This document shows, piece by piece, positions 34,829-45,469 of a stretch of DNA of 64,000 nucleotides (positions are counted from its first letter, which is position 1; each line of letters begins with the position of its first letter). The position numbers were made by a program, and so were the translations under genes. Source of the DNA: TH-plancto1 sp043777375 (lineage in GTDB: Bacteria > Planctomycetota > Planctomycetia > Planctomycetales > Planctomycetaceae). The notes under the pieces were generated by a model, which ran no database searches, was not told where the DNA came from, and saw only the letters and a program-made list of their open reading frames with translations. The stretch spans positions 102,516-166,515 of the forward strand of contig JAYWHX010000016.1 of the NCBI GenBank assembly GCA_043777375.1, read 5' to 3'.

Positions 34829-35596
34829 ATGCTCGCTAAGCGAATCATCCCCTGCCTCGACGTCCACGCCGGACGCGTCGTGAAAGGTGTCAACTTTCTC
34901 CAGCTGCGCGACGCAGGTGACCCGGTCGAGATCGCCAAACGTTACGAGGCCGAAGGGGCCGACGAACTGGTGTTCCTCGACATCACCGCCAGCCACGAGC
35001 AGCGCGACATCATCATCGATGTGGTGCAGCGCACCAGCGAAGTGATCTTCATGCCCCTGACCGTCGGCGGCGGGATTCGCACTCTAGAAGACATCCGCCG
35101 TTTGCTCAAAGCGGGCTGCGATAAAGTCTCCATCAACAGCTCAGCTGTCACCAACCCCGGGTTCGTGCGCGAGGCCGCCCTGCGGTTTGGCAGCCAGTGC
35201 ATTGTCGTGAACATCGATCCCAAGCGAGTCATCCGCGACGGGAAAGAGTTTTGGGATGTCCACATCAACGGCGGTCGCAAGTCGACCGGACTCGAAGCGG
35301 TAGCCTGGGCTCAGGAAGTCGAACGCCTGGGTGCGGGAGAGATCGTCTTGACCTGCATGGACGCCGACGGGACCAAGAACGGTTTCGATCTCGAGATCAC
35401 CCGCGCCGTGGCCGACGCCGTCGAGATCCCTGTCGTCGCCAGCGGCGGTGCCGGTTCGCCGCAGCACATGCTCGAAGCCGTGACGACCGGCGGGGCCAGT
35501 GCCGCCCTCGCCGCCAGCATCTTCCACTACGGCGAGTACACGATCACCCAGACCAAACAGTACATGGCCGATCGCGGCGTGCCGATGCGGGTGTGA
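34829..35596 (+). CDS. hisF: imidazole glycerol phosphate synthase cyclase subunit HisF
   Basis: 255 residues, the normal length. A TIM barrel that takes ammonia from HisH and cyclises PRFAR to imidazole glycerol phosphate and AICAR, in histidine and purine metabolism. Catalytic Asp 11 lies in IIPCLDVHAGRVVKG and Asp 130 in CIVVNIDPKR. Phosphate sites are LTVGGGIRT and VVASGGAGSP. The closing GVPMRV is intact. hisH and hisA are not adjacent, and hisD lies 20 kb away, so histidine genes are dispersed. Confidence 0.96.
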   Translation: MLAKRIIPCLDVHAGRVVKGVNFLQLRDAGDPVEIAKRYEAEGADELVFLDITASHEQRDIIIDVVQRTSEVIFMPLTVGGGIRTLEDIRRLLKAGCDKVSINSSAVTNPGFVREAALRFGSQCIVVNIDPKRVIRDGKEFWDVHINGGRKSTGLEAVAWAQEVERLGAGEIVLTCMDADGTKNGFDLEITRAVADAVEIPVVASGGAGSPQHMLEAVTTGGASAALAASIFHYGEYTITQTKQYMADRGVPMRV

Positions 35597-35697
35597 TGAG
35601 AGCCGTCAGCCAGAGCGGCACTTCGAACAATCCCGACATCCAATGCGTGCCTTCTCTTTGATCTCCCTCTCCTGCCGATCAACCACAAACATCTCTC

Positions 35698-36735
<1,038 letters not shown>

Positions 36736-36796
36736 GCGATGAAGTCTCCAAGCAAGTCTTGCGAATGATTCAACCGCCCGCGAGAAGATCGTCAGC

Positions 36797-38038
36797 CTAT
36801 GGCTGCACATTTCCGTGGACCATGCGATTAAATTCTTCCGGGTCGAAGGCGTCTGGATCCTGCGCCGCCAGCAATTTTTTGATGGCCTCTGAATTCAGCG
36901 GAGCGGGTCGCGAAGCACGTGGCGCAGGAGTTGACTCCTCAGCGGCGACGGTTTTGATTTCCGGGGCGGATTCCTCTTCCACAGGAGTGCTGTCCTGCGG
37001 TTCGGCCCGAGTCTCGCTGGCGGTGTCCTCTGCGGTGGCTGATTTCGGTCGAATCGTATAACGAGGTCCGCCTTGGCGTGGGGCCTTTGGACGCGGACGG
37101 ACACCAGCGAGACGATTTTGATCCTGGGCAACATGCACGACCCACGCCATCAACCGGGCATATTGCTCGCTGCCACGGGCACCCTGAAACAGCCCGCTGT
37201 GATGGCCATCCGCAGTGCGCGCCTGGACAAGCAAGGGACTCATTTCGGGGTTCTCGGAGTCCACGTATTTGAGGACTGCCTGCAGGTTCTGTTCGGGCCG
37301 CACTCCCTGTTGCAGCTTGAAGGAGCTCAATGCGGATGCCCCATGGCATGTTCCGTTTCCACAACGATTCAAAGCCAGCGGCAATATCCGACGATTGAAC
37401 TCAACCTGTGACTCCGTTGAGATCACGGCCACTCCCAGAGCGGGACTCGGAAATGTTTGCTCGGCAGGCATCTCGACCGGAGCCTCGGCCTGCCCGAGCT
37501 GATCCTGTGCCCGTTTCAGCAGACTGAGAGCCTCCTTGCGTGTCGGCTCCAATATGAGCGCTGACTGTGCCTCTGCACTCGCCTCGGAGAACAATTTGTT
37601 CTGCTCACACCACCGCCCGAGATCCAGATGGTCGTTCGTAGTGGGTTGCCGGTATGAGTCTCGCAGCTGTTCGTAAGCCTGCGCCAGCGTCGGGGCGACG
37701 GTGCGGACTTCCGAGAACGGGAGTGTCAGGACGCCATTATTGGTACGCACCTGATAGGCGGCATCGAGTTCAACGACCTCACCCTCGAACACTCGACCAT
37801 CCCCCAGCACGACACATCCCGTCGCTGCCGGGATGTTCGTATCGGGCGAAGCGGCTGCGGGGACCATGGGTTTGAACGGCATCATCCGCTGTGCAGGAGA
37901 CATCTTGGTCGCTGGTTTCGCCAACGCCGCCGGTCGGGCAACGGCGGGGCGAATCGGATCCTGAGCATGTGCCTGGGATGCCCAGACGGCAAAACATAAA
38001 GCACTGATGAAACGAAAGCTCACTGGAATAGCAGTCAT
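36797..38038 (-). CDS. secreted protein with a c-type haem-like motif
   Basis: 413 residues from ATG at 38036-38038 (GGAG seven bases upstream); the ORF can be extended to 38386 but without support. Signal peptide MTAIPVSFRFISALCFAVWA ends at AHA before QDPI. A Pro/Ala linker leads to a small domain near 80-120 (GRVFEGEVVELDAAYQVR). Cys 226, Cys 231 and His 232 lie in RCGNGTCHG, a CxxxxCH pattern wider than the classic CxxCH. The tail is Pro/Glu-rich and ends in DPEEFNRMVHGN. This resembles planctomycete cytochrome-like proteins; a haem is plausible but unproven. Convergent with moxR. Confidence 0.65.
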   Translation of the reverse strand: MTAIPVSFRFISALCFAVWASQAHAQDPIRPAVARPAALAKPATKMSPAQRMMPFKPMVPAAASPDTNIPAATGCVVLGDGRVFEGEVVELDAAYQVRTNNGVLTLPFSEVRTVAPTLAQAYEQLRDSYRQPTTNDHLDLGRWCEQNKLFSEASAEAQSALILEPTRKEALSLLKRAQDQLGQAEAPVEMPAEQTFPSPALGVAVISTESQVEFNRRILPLALNRCGNGTCHGASALSSFKLQQGVRPEQNLQAVLKYVDSENPEMSPLLVQARTADGHHSGLFQGARGSEQYARLMAWVVHVAQDQNRLAGVRPRPKAPRQGGPRYTIRPKSATAEDTASETRAEPQDSTPVEEESAPEIKTVAAEESTPAPRASRPAPLNSEAIKKLLAAQDPDAFDPEEFNRMVHGNVQP

Positions 38039-38219
38039 CACGGAACTCCATTTCCGCAGCGGACATCCGCCTAGAACGAGGCGCGACTTCCCAGCCGACG
38101 GAAATCCATTCCGTCGGTCAACGGAGCGGGAGTGTATGCCTGATTGCCAAAAATGGGCAATATCGGTGTCCAGGTGAGTCCAAGGGCGGAAGCACCATCC
38201 GCCGGACGCTCGCCAATTT

Positions 38220-39116
38220 TTAGAACCGGGCTTTTCGACCTGAGAGATATTTGACGAGAGCGTGATCGAACCGCATGCTGGTATCGAGTTCCACGAAGTC
38301 GGCTCCCATCCCCAGGCACTCCTTCCGGTAGTTCGCTCGCAGCTCTTCCATCGCCCGCAGGTAGTCCCCCTTGATCGCTTGAGCATCGACGATCAGGTTC
38401 TCCCCCGACTCTGGCTCCAGCAGATCGAGCATCCCGTCGAACGGGAAGTGGACTTCGGACTCGTCGAGAACATGGAACATGATGACATCGTGTCCGCCGA
38501 ACCTCAGCTGGCGAATCGCCTGGATGACGGGTTCCGGCTCGACAAGTAAATCCGAGAAGACCATCACGAGGCTCTTGTGCTTCAGCATGCTCGCCATTTG
38601 ACGCAGATTGCGAGCCACATCCGTCGGGCCGGTTGGCTTGGTCTTGGCAAGCAGCGCGAGGATGTTGGCCAGCTGGGTGCGCTTGCTGCGTGCGGGCAGA
38701 CTTGCACGGATTTTGTCATCGAAGGTAATCAGCCCCACGGGGTCCTGCTGATGCACCATCAAGTAGGCCAGCGCAGCTGCGAGGCAGACGGAGTATTCGA
38801 ATTTCGAAAGTTCCTGCCGATAGGTGAAGGCCATGCTCTCCGACAGGTCCATCACTAAGTAGCCAGTGATGTTCGTTTCGGCTTGGTACTTCTTGACGTA
38901 GTAGCGATCAGTTTTGGCGTAGACCAGCCAGTCGATGTCCTTCGGGTCGTCACCTTCTGTATAGCGGCGGTGTTCGCTGAACTCGACGCTGAAGCCTTGG
39001 AAGGGGCTGGTGTGCAGGCCGGATAGGAACCCCTCCACGATGAAGCGGGCGCGCAAGTCGAGCCGGGCGACTGTGCGAATCACCTCGGGTCTCAGGTATT
39101 GCTCGGCACCAGCCAT
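38220..39116 (-). CDS. DUF58 protein (vWA-like)
   Basis: 298 residues starting MAGAEQYLRPEVIRTVARLD. DUF58 signature: FVEFSEHRRYTEGDDPKDID-type block (here GFSVEFSEHRRYTEGDD near 40-56) and WLVYAKTDRYYVKKYQAETN. The metal site DLSESMAFTYR (about 91) follows the von Willebrand MIDAS layout DxSxS. These proteins pair with MoxR ATPases. No membrane helix is visible, so this is the short soluble form. A repeat-rich gap precedes it. Confidence 0.9.
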   Translation of the reverse strand: MAGAEQYLRPEVIRTVARLDLRARFIVEGFLSGLHTSPFQGFSVEFSEHRRYTEGDDPKDIDWLVYAKTDRYYVKKYQAETNITGYLVMDLSESMAFTYRQELSKFEYSVCLAAALAYLMVHQQDPVGLITFDDKIRASLPARSKRTQLANILALLAKTKPTGPTDVARNLRQMASMLKHKSLVMVFSDLLVEPEPVIQAIRQLRFGGHDVIMFHVLDESEVHFPFDGMLDLLEPESGENLIVDAQAIKGDYLRAMEELRANYRKECLGMGADFVELDTSMRFDHALVKYLSGRKARF

Positions 39117-39124
39117 GAGGAGGG

Positions 39125-39259
39125 TCGTTGAGGGTTGGGAGGTAAGGGTTGAGGGTTGAGAGTTGAGAGTCCGAAGTCCGAAGTCCGAAGTCTCGGACGC
39201 ACTTCTTGCGAGGAGCTGAGAGTTCTGACCCTCAACGCTTAACCCTCAACTCTCAACGA
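39125..39259. repeat. inverted and tandem repeats upstream of DUF58
   Basis: Left block 39125-39169 is made of GTTGAGGGTT/GTTGAGAGTT units and is complementary to 39228-39259 (ACCCTCAACTCTCAACGA). Between them, AGTCCGA repeats about three and a half times (39169-39193). A simple-repeat spacer with no gene. Confidence 0.7.
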
Positions 39260-39265
39260 TCTCCC

Positions 39266-39757
39266 TTAAAACAGCGGTGGACGCCCCAGCTGTCGCCGCA
39301 CGATCACCCATTGTCCGGCGTGCATCAACCAGTGGCTTCCCTGCATCGAAACCGCCGATGCCAGTGTCGGTGCGTAGGGGCGGATGTTCTCGGGCGATTC
39401 CTTGTCCAGATCCTGATCGGTGAGTTGAGCCAGTGCCGCCAGTGTGGCCGCGCGCTGATCACGGTAGACCGACAGCAGTTCGTCTTTTGTCGAGAGCTTG
39501 GTCGGATCGTCGACGCTGGCAGTTTCTTTCGTGTACTTCCCGGCCAAGCCAGAGGGCAGGGCGGGCATCGAGCCCGGCACGGCAGAATTCATGATCTCGT
39601 TTTCGGAGACGATGATGTGCCCGATTTGCCAGTTGATATGGTTGGCTCCCGGACAGGGGCGATGCAGCAGTTCCGCATCGCCGAGGTCTCCGAGGTAGCC
39701 CAAACTGATGAATTCGGCCATGTCGAGCCCGACCTTGATTGCGTCACGAGAGTTCAT
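39266..39757 (-). CDS. DinB/YfiT-family protein
   Basis: 163 residues starting MNSRDAIKVGLDMAEFISLG. Two histidine motifs of the four-helix DinB fold are visible: PGANHINWQIGHIIVSENE (about 38) and SMQGSHWLMHAGQWVIVRRQ (about 136). Family members bind zinc or nickel and some transfer thiols such as bacillithiol or mycothiol; no specific role can be assigned. It is divergent from the GTPase gene at 39964. Confidence 0.82.
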   Translation of the reverse strand: MNSRDAIKVGLDMAEFISLGYLGDLGDAELLHRPCPGANHINWQIGHIIVSENEIMNSAVPGSMPALPSGLAGKYTKETASVDDPTKLSTKDELLSVYRDQRAATLAALAQLTDQDLDKESPENIRPYAPTLASAVSMQGSHWLMHAGQWVIVRRQLGRPPLF

Positions 39758-39891
39758 GAAGTGTTCTCACAGCGTGGATCGACTCGGGCGACTGTCCGAG
39801 TTCACCTCGAATACTACCCCAACGCGGCGCGCGAGTCGACGACTGGGAGTTTTCCCAGCCCATCGCCCACTGCCCGAGCCGAATCAGGTCT

Positions 39892-39900
39892 TGCTATACT
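39892..39900 (+). promoter_or_regulatory. extended -10 promoter of GTPase gene (candidate)
   Basis: TGCTATACT is an extended -10 box (TGnTATACT) 63 bases before the ATG. Extended -10 promoters can work with a weak -35, and none is obvious here. Confidence 0.4.
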
Positions 39901-39963
39901 TCATTCCCGTTTGTCAGTGCCGCCACCAACGTTCAATTCATTTCCCAGAGCAATTCGGACCCC

Positions 39964-41835
39964 ATGCATGCCGACTTTGAAGCGTGTGCCAATTCGGTTC
40001 AGCAGTTGTCGCGGGCGATTGTCGCCCTCGATGCACGCTGCGGTGACGCGCGTCTGGCTCCGCTGGTCGGCCGCGAGTGGTATGAACTGCTCACTCGCAA
40101 GCTGCTGCCCCAGTTGTCCGATCAGTCGTATCTGGTGGTGGCAGTTGTGGGTGGGACCAACATCGGCAAGAGCGTGGTGTTCAACCACCTGGCGGGGTTC
40201 CGAGCCAGTGCAACGAGTCCGCTGGCTTCCGGAACGAAGCACCCGACCTGTCTGGTCCCGAAAGGGTTTCGCGAGTCTCACAACCTCCAGGAAGTCTTTC
40301 CTGGTTTTGTGTTGCGAGATTGGGCTGGGGCGGATGAGCCACTGAAAGAAGAGGGTGTCAACTGGCTATTCATTCGTGAGTGTGAAGAGACTCCGTCCAA
40401 CCTGCTGATTCTGGACACGCCCGATGTCGACAGCGATGCCCTTATCAACTGGGAGCGTGCGGACAACATCCGCCGCTGTGCGGATGTGTTAGTCTCTGTA
40501 CTGACGCAGCAAAAGTACAACGACGCTGCTGTCAAAGAGTTCTTTCGCAAGGCGGCCACCGAGGACAAGTCGATCTTGCTGGTCTTCAACCAATGCCTGC
40601 TGCCCGAGGACGAACCGTACTGGCCGCTGTGGGTCGGAACATTCTGCGAAGAGACAAAGATCCGCCCGCAGATCCTCTATGTGGCACCCAACGACCGCCG
40701 CGCCGCCGAGTCACTCCAGCTGCCATTTTACGAACGCCCGTGGCCACCGACTGCGAAGCTCGCGTCTGACACCGACCGCGATGTTCCTCGCAACCTGATG
40801 CACGATCTGACCTCGCTGCGGTTCGGAGAAATCAAGCTCAAGTCACTGGCTGGATCGCTCAAGCAGCTGATCGATCCCGAGCAGGGTGCCCCGCGCTGGC
40901 TCGATGAGGTGCGAGGTCAGAGCGATCAGTACCACCGCGCTGCCCAGCTGCTGACTGCGAACAAACTGGCTGAGGTGGCTGACTGGCCGACGATCCCCAG
41001 CAGTGTCCTGGTGGATGAGGTGCGGCAATGGTGGGGCGGTCAGCGGAAGGGGTGGACCGCCCGCGTTCATGACTCGTACAACCTGCTGACCCGCGCGGTG
41101 ATGGTGCCCGTGCGTATGGCTCGCGACCACCTGCAAGGGGAGCCCGTCGATCCGTTCACTCTGTACCGTGATCGCGAATGGACCGCTGTTCTGGAGACCA
41201 TCGAAAAGGTCTACGAGAAGCTGGAGTGGCTCACAGAACTGGGCAATGATCTGCTGAAGCCCAGGCTGTCAAGGCTGCTCACAGGAGTGTCACGTGCAGG
41301 GTTGATTCAGCAGGTTCGCCGCTCTCATGATGAGACCGATATTGGGGCAGAATTGCGGACGCTCGTACAGGCCGAGATGTCGGCGTTCTCCCAAGACAGT
41401 CCCGAGTTTTTCAAGCTTTTTCGTCGACTTGATTCCCTCGCCGCAGCTGCGCGACCGGCGGTTTCAGTGATCCTGGCGGTGACCGGTGTGGGGCTGGTTG
41501 GGGATGTCGTCTTCACTTCGGCTGCGACAACGACACTGGGCCATCTGACCGCTGATGTCGTCGGCGGGACGGTGGCCGCCTCGGTCGGGGAATCGGTCAT
41601 CAGTGAAGGGGTGTCACAAGGAGCCGGGCAGTTCCAAATGCGACTCCGCAAGCTGCATCAGCGCTTCGCAGCGGTACGTGCGGCGTGGCTCGCGAGGCTC
41701 CTCAAGGAACACCTACTGGGAACACTGCCAGAGGATCTGCAAACCGCCAGCCGCATGTCGACCAGCCCGGAGTTTCTGGCTGCGGCCAATGCCGTGGAAA
41801 ACGTCTGCCGAACGGTGCGGATGCTAGGCGGTTGA
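39964..41835 (+). CDS. large P-loop GTPase, dynamin/YdjA-like, with membrane-type C-terminal helices
   Basis: 623 residues from ATG 39964. G1 loop VVAVVGGTNIGKSVVFNHLAG (residues about 57-77), G3 LLILDTPDVDSDALIN (about 142), G4-like LLVFNQCLLPED (Asn-Gln in place of Asn-Lys-x-Asp). The middle 300 residues are predicted all-helical, and a hydrophobic stretch (AVSVILAVTGVGLVGDVVF) near 500 could dip into a membrane. This layout recalls dynamin-like bacterial GTPases or the EngA-related stress GTPases. Function unknown. Divergent from DinB. Confidence 0.75.
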   Translation: MHADFEACANSVQQLSRAIVALDARCGDARLAPLVGREWYELLTRKLLPQLSDQSYLVVAVVGGTNIGKSVVFNHLAGFRASATSPLASGTKHPTCLVPKGFRESHNLQEVFPGFVLRDWAGADEPLKEEGVNWLFIRECEETPSNLLILDTPDVDSDALINWERADNIRRCADVLVSVLTQQKYNDAAVKEFFRKAATEDKSILLVFNQCLLPEDEPYWPLWVGTFCEETKIRPQILYVAPNDRRAAESLQLPFYERPWPPTAKLASDTDRDVPRNLMHDLTSLRFGEIKLKSLAGSLKQLIDPEQGAPRWLDEVRGQSDQYHRAAQLLTANKLAEVADWPTIPSSVLVDEVRQWWGGQRKGWTARVHDSYNLLTRAVMVPVRMARDHLQGEPVDPFTLYRDREWTAVLETIEKVYEKLEWLTELGNDLLKPRLSRLLTGVSRAGLIQQVRRSHDETDIGAELRTLVQAEMSAFSQDSPEFFKLFRRLDSLAAAARPAVSVILAVTGVGLVGDVVFTSAATTTLGHLTADVVGGTVAASVGESVISEGVSQGAGQFQMRLRKLHQRFAAVRAAWLARLLKEHLLGTLPEDLQTASRMSTSPEFLAAANAVENVCRTVRMLGG

Positions 41836-41889
41836 GCTGGCTCGACCGAGCCCATTCCATTTCCAACTCCGAATCGAATCTGCCAACTC

Positions 41890-44800
41890 TTACTGCGATC
41901 CGCGGACCGTCAGGACCGATTGCCCTGCTCCACGACTGGCTCCGGCAGGAAAGGCGTGCTTCGGGGGTTCAAAGCCGAGTAGAGCTGCGGCCCCTTCCTT
42001 CCCATCGATGTCATGGCTCCAAATTGGCTTGCCCTCGTGGGTCAGGCTGAGGCTCCAACCCGACTCGCTGTTGTCGCGTACGGACAGCGTGACGGGGGCA
42101 CCAGCGATCACCTTGATCTGAGCGGAAAGATAGCGATCGGTCAGAACGTTCTTCAGTTTGGCGGCGAAATCAGATTCCCCATCCGGGTCGGTGACCTGTA
42201 CATCGATGTCGATCGCGCGGCCCGGCTCCAGCAGAGTCGATCCGTGTGGATTCGCTGCTCCGATCCGCTGGACCACGGTCTCGTCCGGCATATCGACCCC
42301 GCGCACGTTGTAGACATTGGAGCGCGCCGGATCAGCGGCGATGTACCAGTGCCGCTGGTCTGGGCTGTCCCGCAAGTGCATACCGACCGGCAGTGAGTAA
42401 TTCCAGACGATGCATTCGCGACTCACGCTGACAAGGGTGCTGCCGTCAATCAGCAGGTAGTCTGATCCCACCCATTGAAGGACCTGCCCCGAGACAGGGA
42501 GTGCGAGTTGTTTTTTCGTCTGGCCATCAGTCAGGTCAATCACGCGCAGCTCGCCGCCATCGATCCGTTTAGTGAGGACCGCGAAGAAGCGTCCTTCCGG
42601 ATGAAACGCACACGTTGAGGCCAAGTCATCCGCCAGCTCTGACAATGCGACCGACCCCGCAGACTTGCCGGTCTTTGTCTCCAGCAGGTAGATCGTTCGT
42701 CGGCTCGGATCACTGACGGCGACGTAGTCTCGCGCGGGGGATAACTCGGGTCGGACATCGCCGATTTCGATCTCGTAGATCGCCTTGTTGGTCCCGAAAT
42801 CCCACAGTGTTAGTCGCCCCGACGCTGACGTTATGAGAGTGAACTCATCGATGAACTCGGCGTATCCGACCCTCTGATCGGGACCGGGGGCTGCGTCGTG
42901 GTACGGAGCCAGACTTCCCTTGTTCGACCCATCCCGTGCCGCCCACAGATCGAGGCGGTCTAACCCGTCGGCGTTCTGTGTACAAACCACCCCGCCATCC
43001 GGGCTGACACTCATCAGGACGCTCAGTTTTGGCAGCTGGATGGCCTTCTGCTTGTCGCCAGATTTGAGATCGAGCGGTTCCAACCAGACCCGAGTGTCCG
43101 GTTCGGCAGTGGGCAGGCCGTCCTCACTGACTCCGAGCGGGTTGCTGGTATACATAACGAACCCGATACCGTTGGGCGACTGAGACAAACAGCCCATATA
43201 GATCTGGCCTTGGGGGATCTCGACACCGCGCGCTGTTGCCTTGACGGGGGCGGGCGGCTTGCCCAGTTTTACGTTCCAGTCGACGTCCTCTAACGCGACT
43301 TGAGCGACTGCGGAGCGATCCGCCGGCTTGGATTCAGGAACCGGGGTTTCAGATTGCGGCGCTCCCGGCGGCGCCACCGGGGGAGTGCTGCTGGCCTTTA
43401 AGACCGAAGACAGATCGTTCGAGGCCAGCATCCCCTCTTCGGAAATCGCCACTTGATCTGGGCTGAGGACGCGAACGGGATAGATCGGCTGGGAGGACAA
43501 CTCGGTGACAAGCTGGCCATCCTGTGAATCGTAGATCGCACGGCCCGCAATCAAGACATGTCGGTGATCGGGAAACCACTCCAAGCGCGGCCCTTGGTAG
43601 TTCTCTCGCGGCGTGATTTTCTCGGCGACCTCGGACAGATCAAACTGTCCGGAGACAGCTCCACTTTGCACTTGCCACACTTGCAGCTGAGGCGTGTCTG
43701 CGCCGAGTAGCACGGCCAGCTGCTTTCCATCAACCGAGAACGCCACACCGAAGCAGACCGGTTGACCAACAAGTGAAACGGTGGCTGCGATCTCACCGGT
43801 GTCGAGATCATAGATCTTCAGCCCCGCTCCTTTTCCCTGCCGTGTCACAGCTGCAAAAAACTTCCCACCGGGGCTGATCGCCCAACCGTCTTCGACCTTC
43901 CAGGCACCCAGCTTGGCGATGGTCTTGGGTTTGAAATCGGGAACACTCAAGACATGTAGCTCTTGGTGATCCTCATAGATCAGACGCGATTTCCCGGCAA
44001 AGGCGACGAGCTTCGACGCATTGCCGCTGAGCTTGATGGGGGGCAGCGGTTTGTTCTGCACCAGACCAAAGATCGAGATCGCACTGTCCCACTGCGGCTT
44101 CCCGGCCAGGTACTTGCCATCGGGGCTCAGGGCTTGCCCTTTGGCTCCGTTGAATTCGAGATTGCGAATCTGCCCGAGTTTCTTTTTGTCAATCAGATTC
44201 CAGATCTCCCGGAACTGCTTCTTCTCGTCGTTCAGACCGAGCGCGACGACCGGACCGGGAGTGACTGGGTACAGGACGCGGAGGCGAGTCGACTCCACGA
44301 AATCGGGACCAATCACGCCGAGCGACGGCATCTTCAAACTCAACTTCCCCCCCGCAGCTGCAAAACTGCCAGCTGGAGCCGGATCGAGCGCGAGTGACCA
44401 ATCCTCCGGCTCAACGGAGGCGATCGGCGGCTTCGCCTGAGCGACAGCTGGCGGGTCTGCGGGTTCGCTCGCGGGATCGGTTTCCTCCTTGCCCGCTGGA
44501 ACTGGCTCAGCCGGAGCCGGTTCTTCGGGCTTCATTTCGACCACAGCCGGGACCGCGGGCTCGATTGGCTGGAGAGGTGAATTTGTTTTGGGAGTCTTAG
44601 GTTTCGGAGTGGCGGGCTGCACCACCACAGGCTGAGTGGGGGCGACCGGTGGAGTGGCGGGTGTCGTTGATGGGGTTCCAAACGGGTTCGACGTCGACGA
44701 GGGCGCTGGTCCCCCGAAAGGGTTCGCGGGTGTGGAGGTCGAGTTCGCGGGAGCCGGAGTTGCGGGAGGGACGCTCGCTGTGGCGTTGGTGTTTCCTCCC

Positions 44801-44913
44801 GTCGCATACGGATTCACCGGCGGCGGGGCCGGAGCGCCGCCACCACAGCCCAGGCACCACGTCATGGCGCAAGCGGTCAGCAGCACGCTCTTGAATCGAT
44901 TTGGACACCACAT
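41890..44913 (-). CDS. large lipoprotein with WD40-like beta-propeller
   Basis: 1,007 residues from ATG at 44911-44913 (GGGGAG upstream; a TTG start nine codons earlier is less likely). Signal MWCPNRFKSVLLTACAMTWC leads to a lipobox with LGC. A Pro/Ala/Thr/Asn-rich linker follows to about residue 160, then WD40-type repeats with DGKYLAGKPQWDSAIS, SVDGKQLAVLLG and DRLDLWAARDGS patterns. These beta-propellers bind proteins. A second Pro-rich hinge lies near 530. Similar propeller lipoproteins are common in planctomycetes and may sit on the outer leaflet. It stands alone. Confidence 0.78.
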   Translation of the reverse strand: MWCPNRFKSVLLTACAMTWCLGCGGGAPAPPPVNPYATGGNTNATASVPPATPAPANSTSTPANPFGGPAPSSTSNPFGTPSTTPATPPVAPTQPVVVQPATPKPKTPKTNSPLQPIEPAVPAVVEMKPEEPAPAEPVPAGKEETDPASEPADPPAVAQAKPPIASVEPEDWSLALDPAPAGSFAAAGGKLSLKMPSLGVIGPDFVESTRLRVLYPVTPGPVVALGLNDEKKQFREIWNLIDKKKLGQIRNLEFNGAKGQALSPDGKYLAGKPQWDSAISIFGLVQNKPLPPIKLSGNASKLVAFAGKSRLIYEDHQELHVLSVPDFKPKTIAKLGAWKVEDGWAISPGGKFFAAVTRQGKGAGLKIYDLDTGEIAATVSLVGQPVCFGVAFSVDGKQLAVLLGADTPQLQVWQVQSGAVSGQFDLSEVAEKITPRENYQGPRLEWFPDHRHVLIAGRAIYDSQDGQLVTELSSQPIYPVRVLSPDQVAISEEGMLASNDLSSVLKASSTPPVAPPGAPQSETPVPESKPADRSAVAQVALEDVDWNVKLGKPPAPVKATARGVEIPQGQIYMGCLSQSPNGIGFVMYTSNPLGVSEDGLPTAEPDTRVWLEPLDLKSGDKQKAIQLPKLSVLMSVSPDGGVVCTQNADGLDRLDLWAARDGSNKGSLAPYHDAAPGPDQRVGYAEFIDEFTLITSASGRLTLWDFGTNKAIYEIEIGDVRPELSPARDYVAVSDPSRRTIYLLETKTGKSAGSVALSELADDLASTCAFHPEGRFFAVLTKRIDGGELRVIDLTDGQTKKQLALPVSGQVLQWVGSDYLLIDGSTLVSVSRECIVWNYSLPVGMHLRDSPDQRHWYIAADPARSNVYNVRGVDMPDETVVQRIGAANPHGSTLLEPGRAIDIDVQVTDPDGESDFAAKLKNVLTDRYLSAQIKVIAGAPVTLSVRDNSESGWSLSLTHEGKPIWSHDIDGKEGAAALLGFEPPKHAFPAGASRGAGQSVLTVRGSQ

Positions 44914-44968
44914 GGCCCACACTCCCCAATCCCTGGTCAATCTCGGACAATAGTCAGTGTACGCCGTT

Positions 44969-45469
44969 TCAGGTCTCCATCAAGCCCGATGCAGGTTCCC
45001 GACACTGTGTACGTGAGAAGTGTTCGATCAGCTCACGGTTTTTTTCGAGAAACATTTCACCCCAGTGATAACTCTCAAACAGCTTGTCGACCGGACGTCC
45101 CATCTGGCACAGCGCGGCATAGAGCGCCTCGATGGTTGCCAGACCCTCCGCCGGATCTTCAAAGACCCGCGATTGACGCGGGTAAGCTGTCACCCATGGC
45201 CCCAGACTGCGCACGGGGACATCGGTATAAGCCTTCTCCATCTTGGCCGCCCACCGCCACGACCCATCCAGCAGCACGAGTCCCCGGTGGTAGTCCTCAG
45301 ACGACAACTGCGGCCCGCCGAGCCCCAGCCGGACGTACCCGTCCAGCGCCTCTGTGCCGCGTTTGGGGTAACGCCAGAACACAAACTCGCCCGTCTTTCG
45401 CAGCGGCTCGACCGAGCACTTGCTTCGTTTTTCTGCCCGATGCACCACAATGATTGTCGCAGGCGTCAT
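44969..45469 (-). CDS. Tsr3/TapT (DTW)-like RNA aminocarboxypropyltransferase
   Basis: 166 residues starting MTPATIIVVHRAEKRSKCSV. The signature LVLLDGSWRWAAKMEKAY (about 66-83) matches the DTW/TDD motif region, and GPWVTAYPRQSRVFEDP with GLATIEALYAALCQMG follows as in Tsr3 and TapT. These SPOUT-like enzymes transfer the aminocarboxypropyl group of S-adenosylmethionine to uridine in tRNA or to 18S rRNA. In bacteria the expected target would be tRNA or rRNA; this is inferred. Its ATG overlaps the stop of the small gene at 45466-45639. Confidence 0.75.
   Translation of the reverse strand: MTPATIIVVHRAEKRSKCSVEPLRKTGEFVFWRYPKRGTEALDGYVRLGLGGPQLSSEDYHRGLVLLDGSWRWAAKMEKAYTDVPVRSLGPWVTAYPRQSRVFEDPAEGLATIEALYAALCQMGRPVDKLFESYHWGEMFLEKNRELIEHFSRTQCREPASGLMET

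Noticed and set aside
39169..39193. CRISPR-like short repeats
   Set aside because: Units of 7 bases without spacers; a simple tandem repeat.
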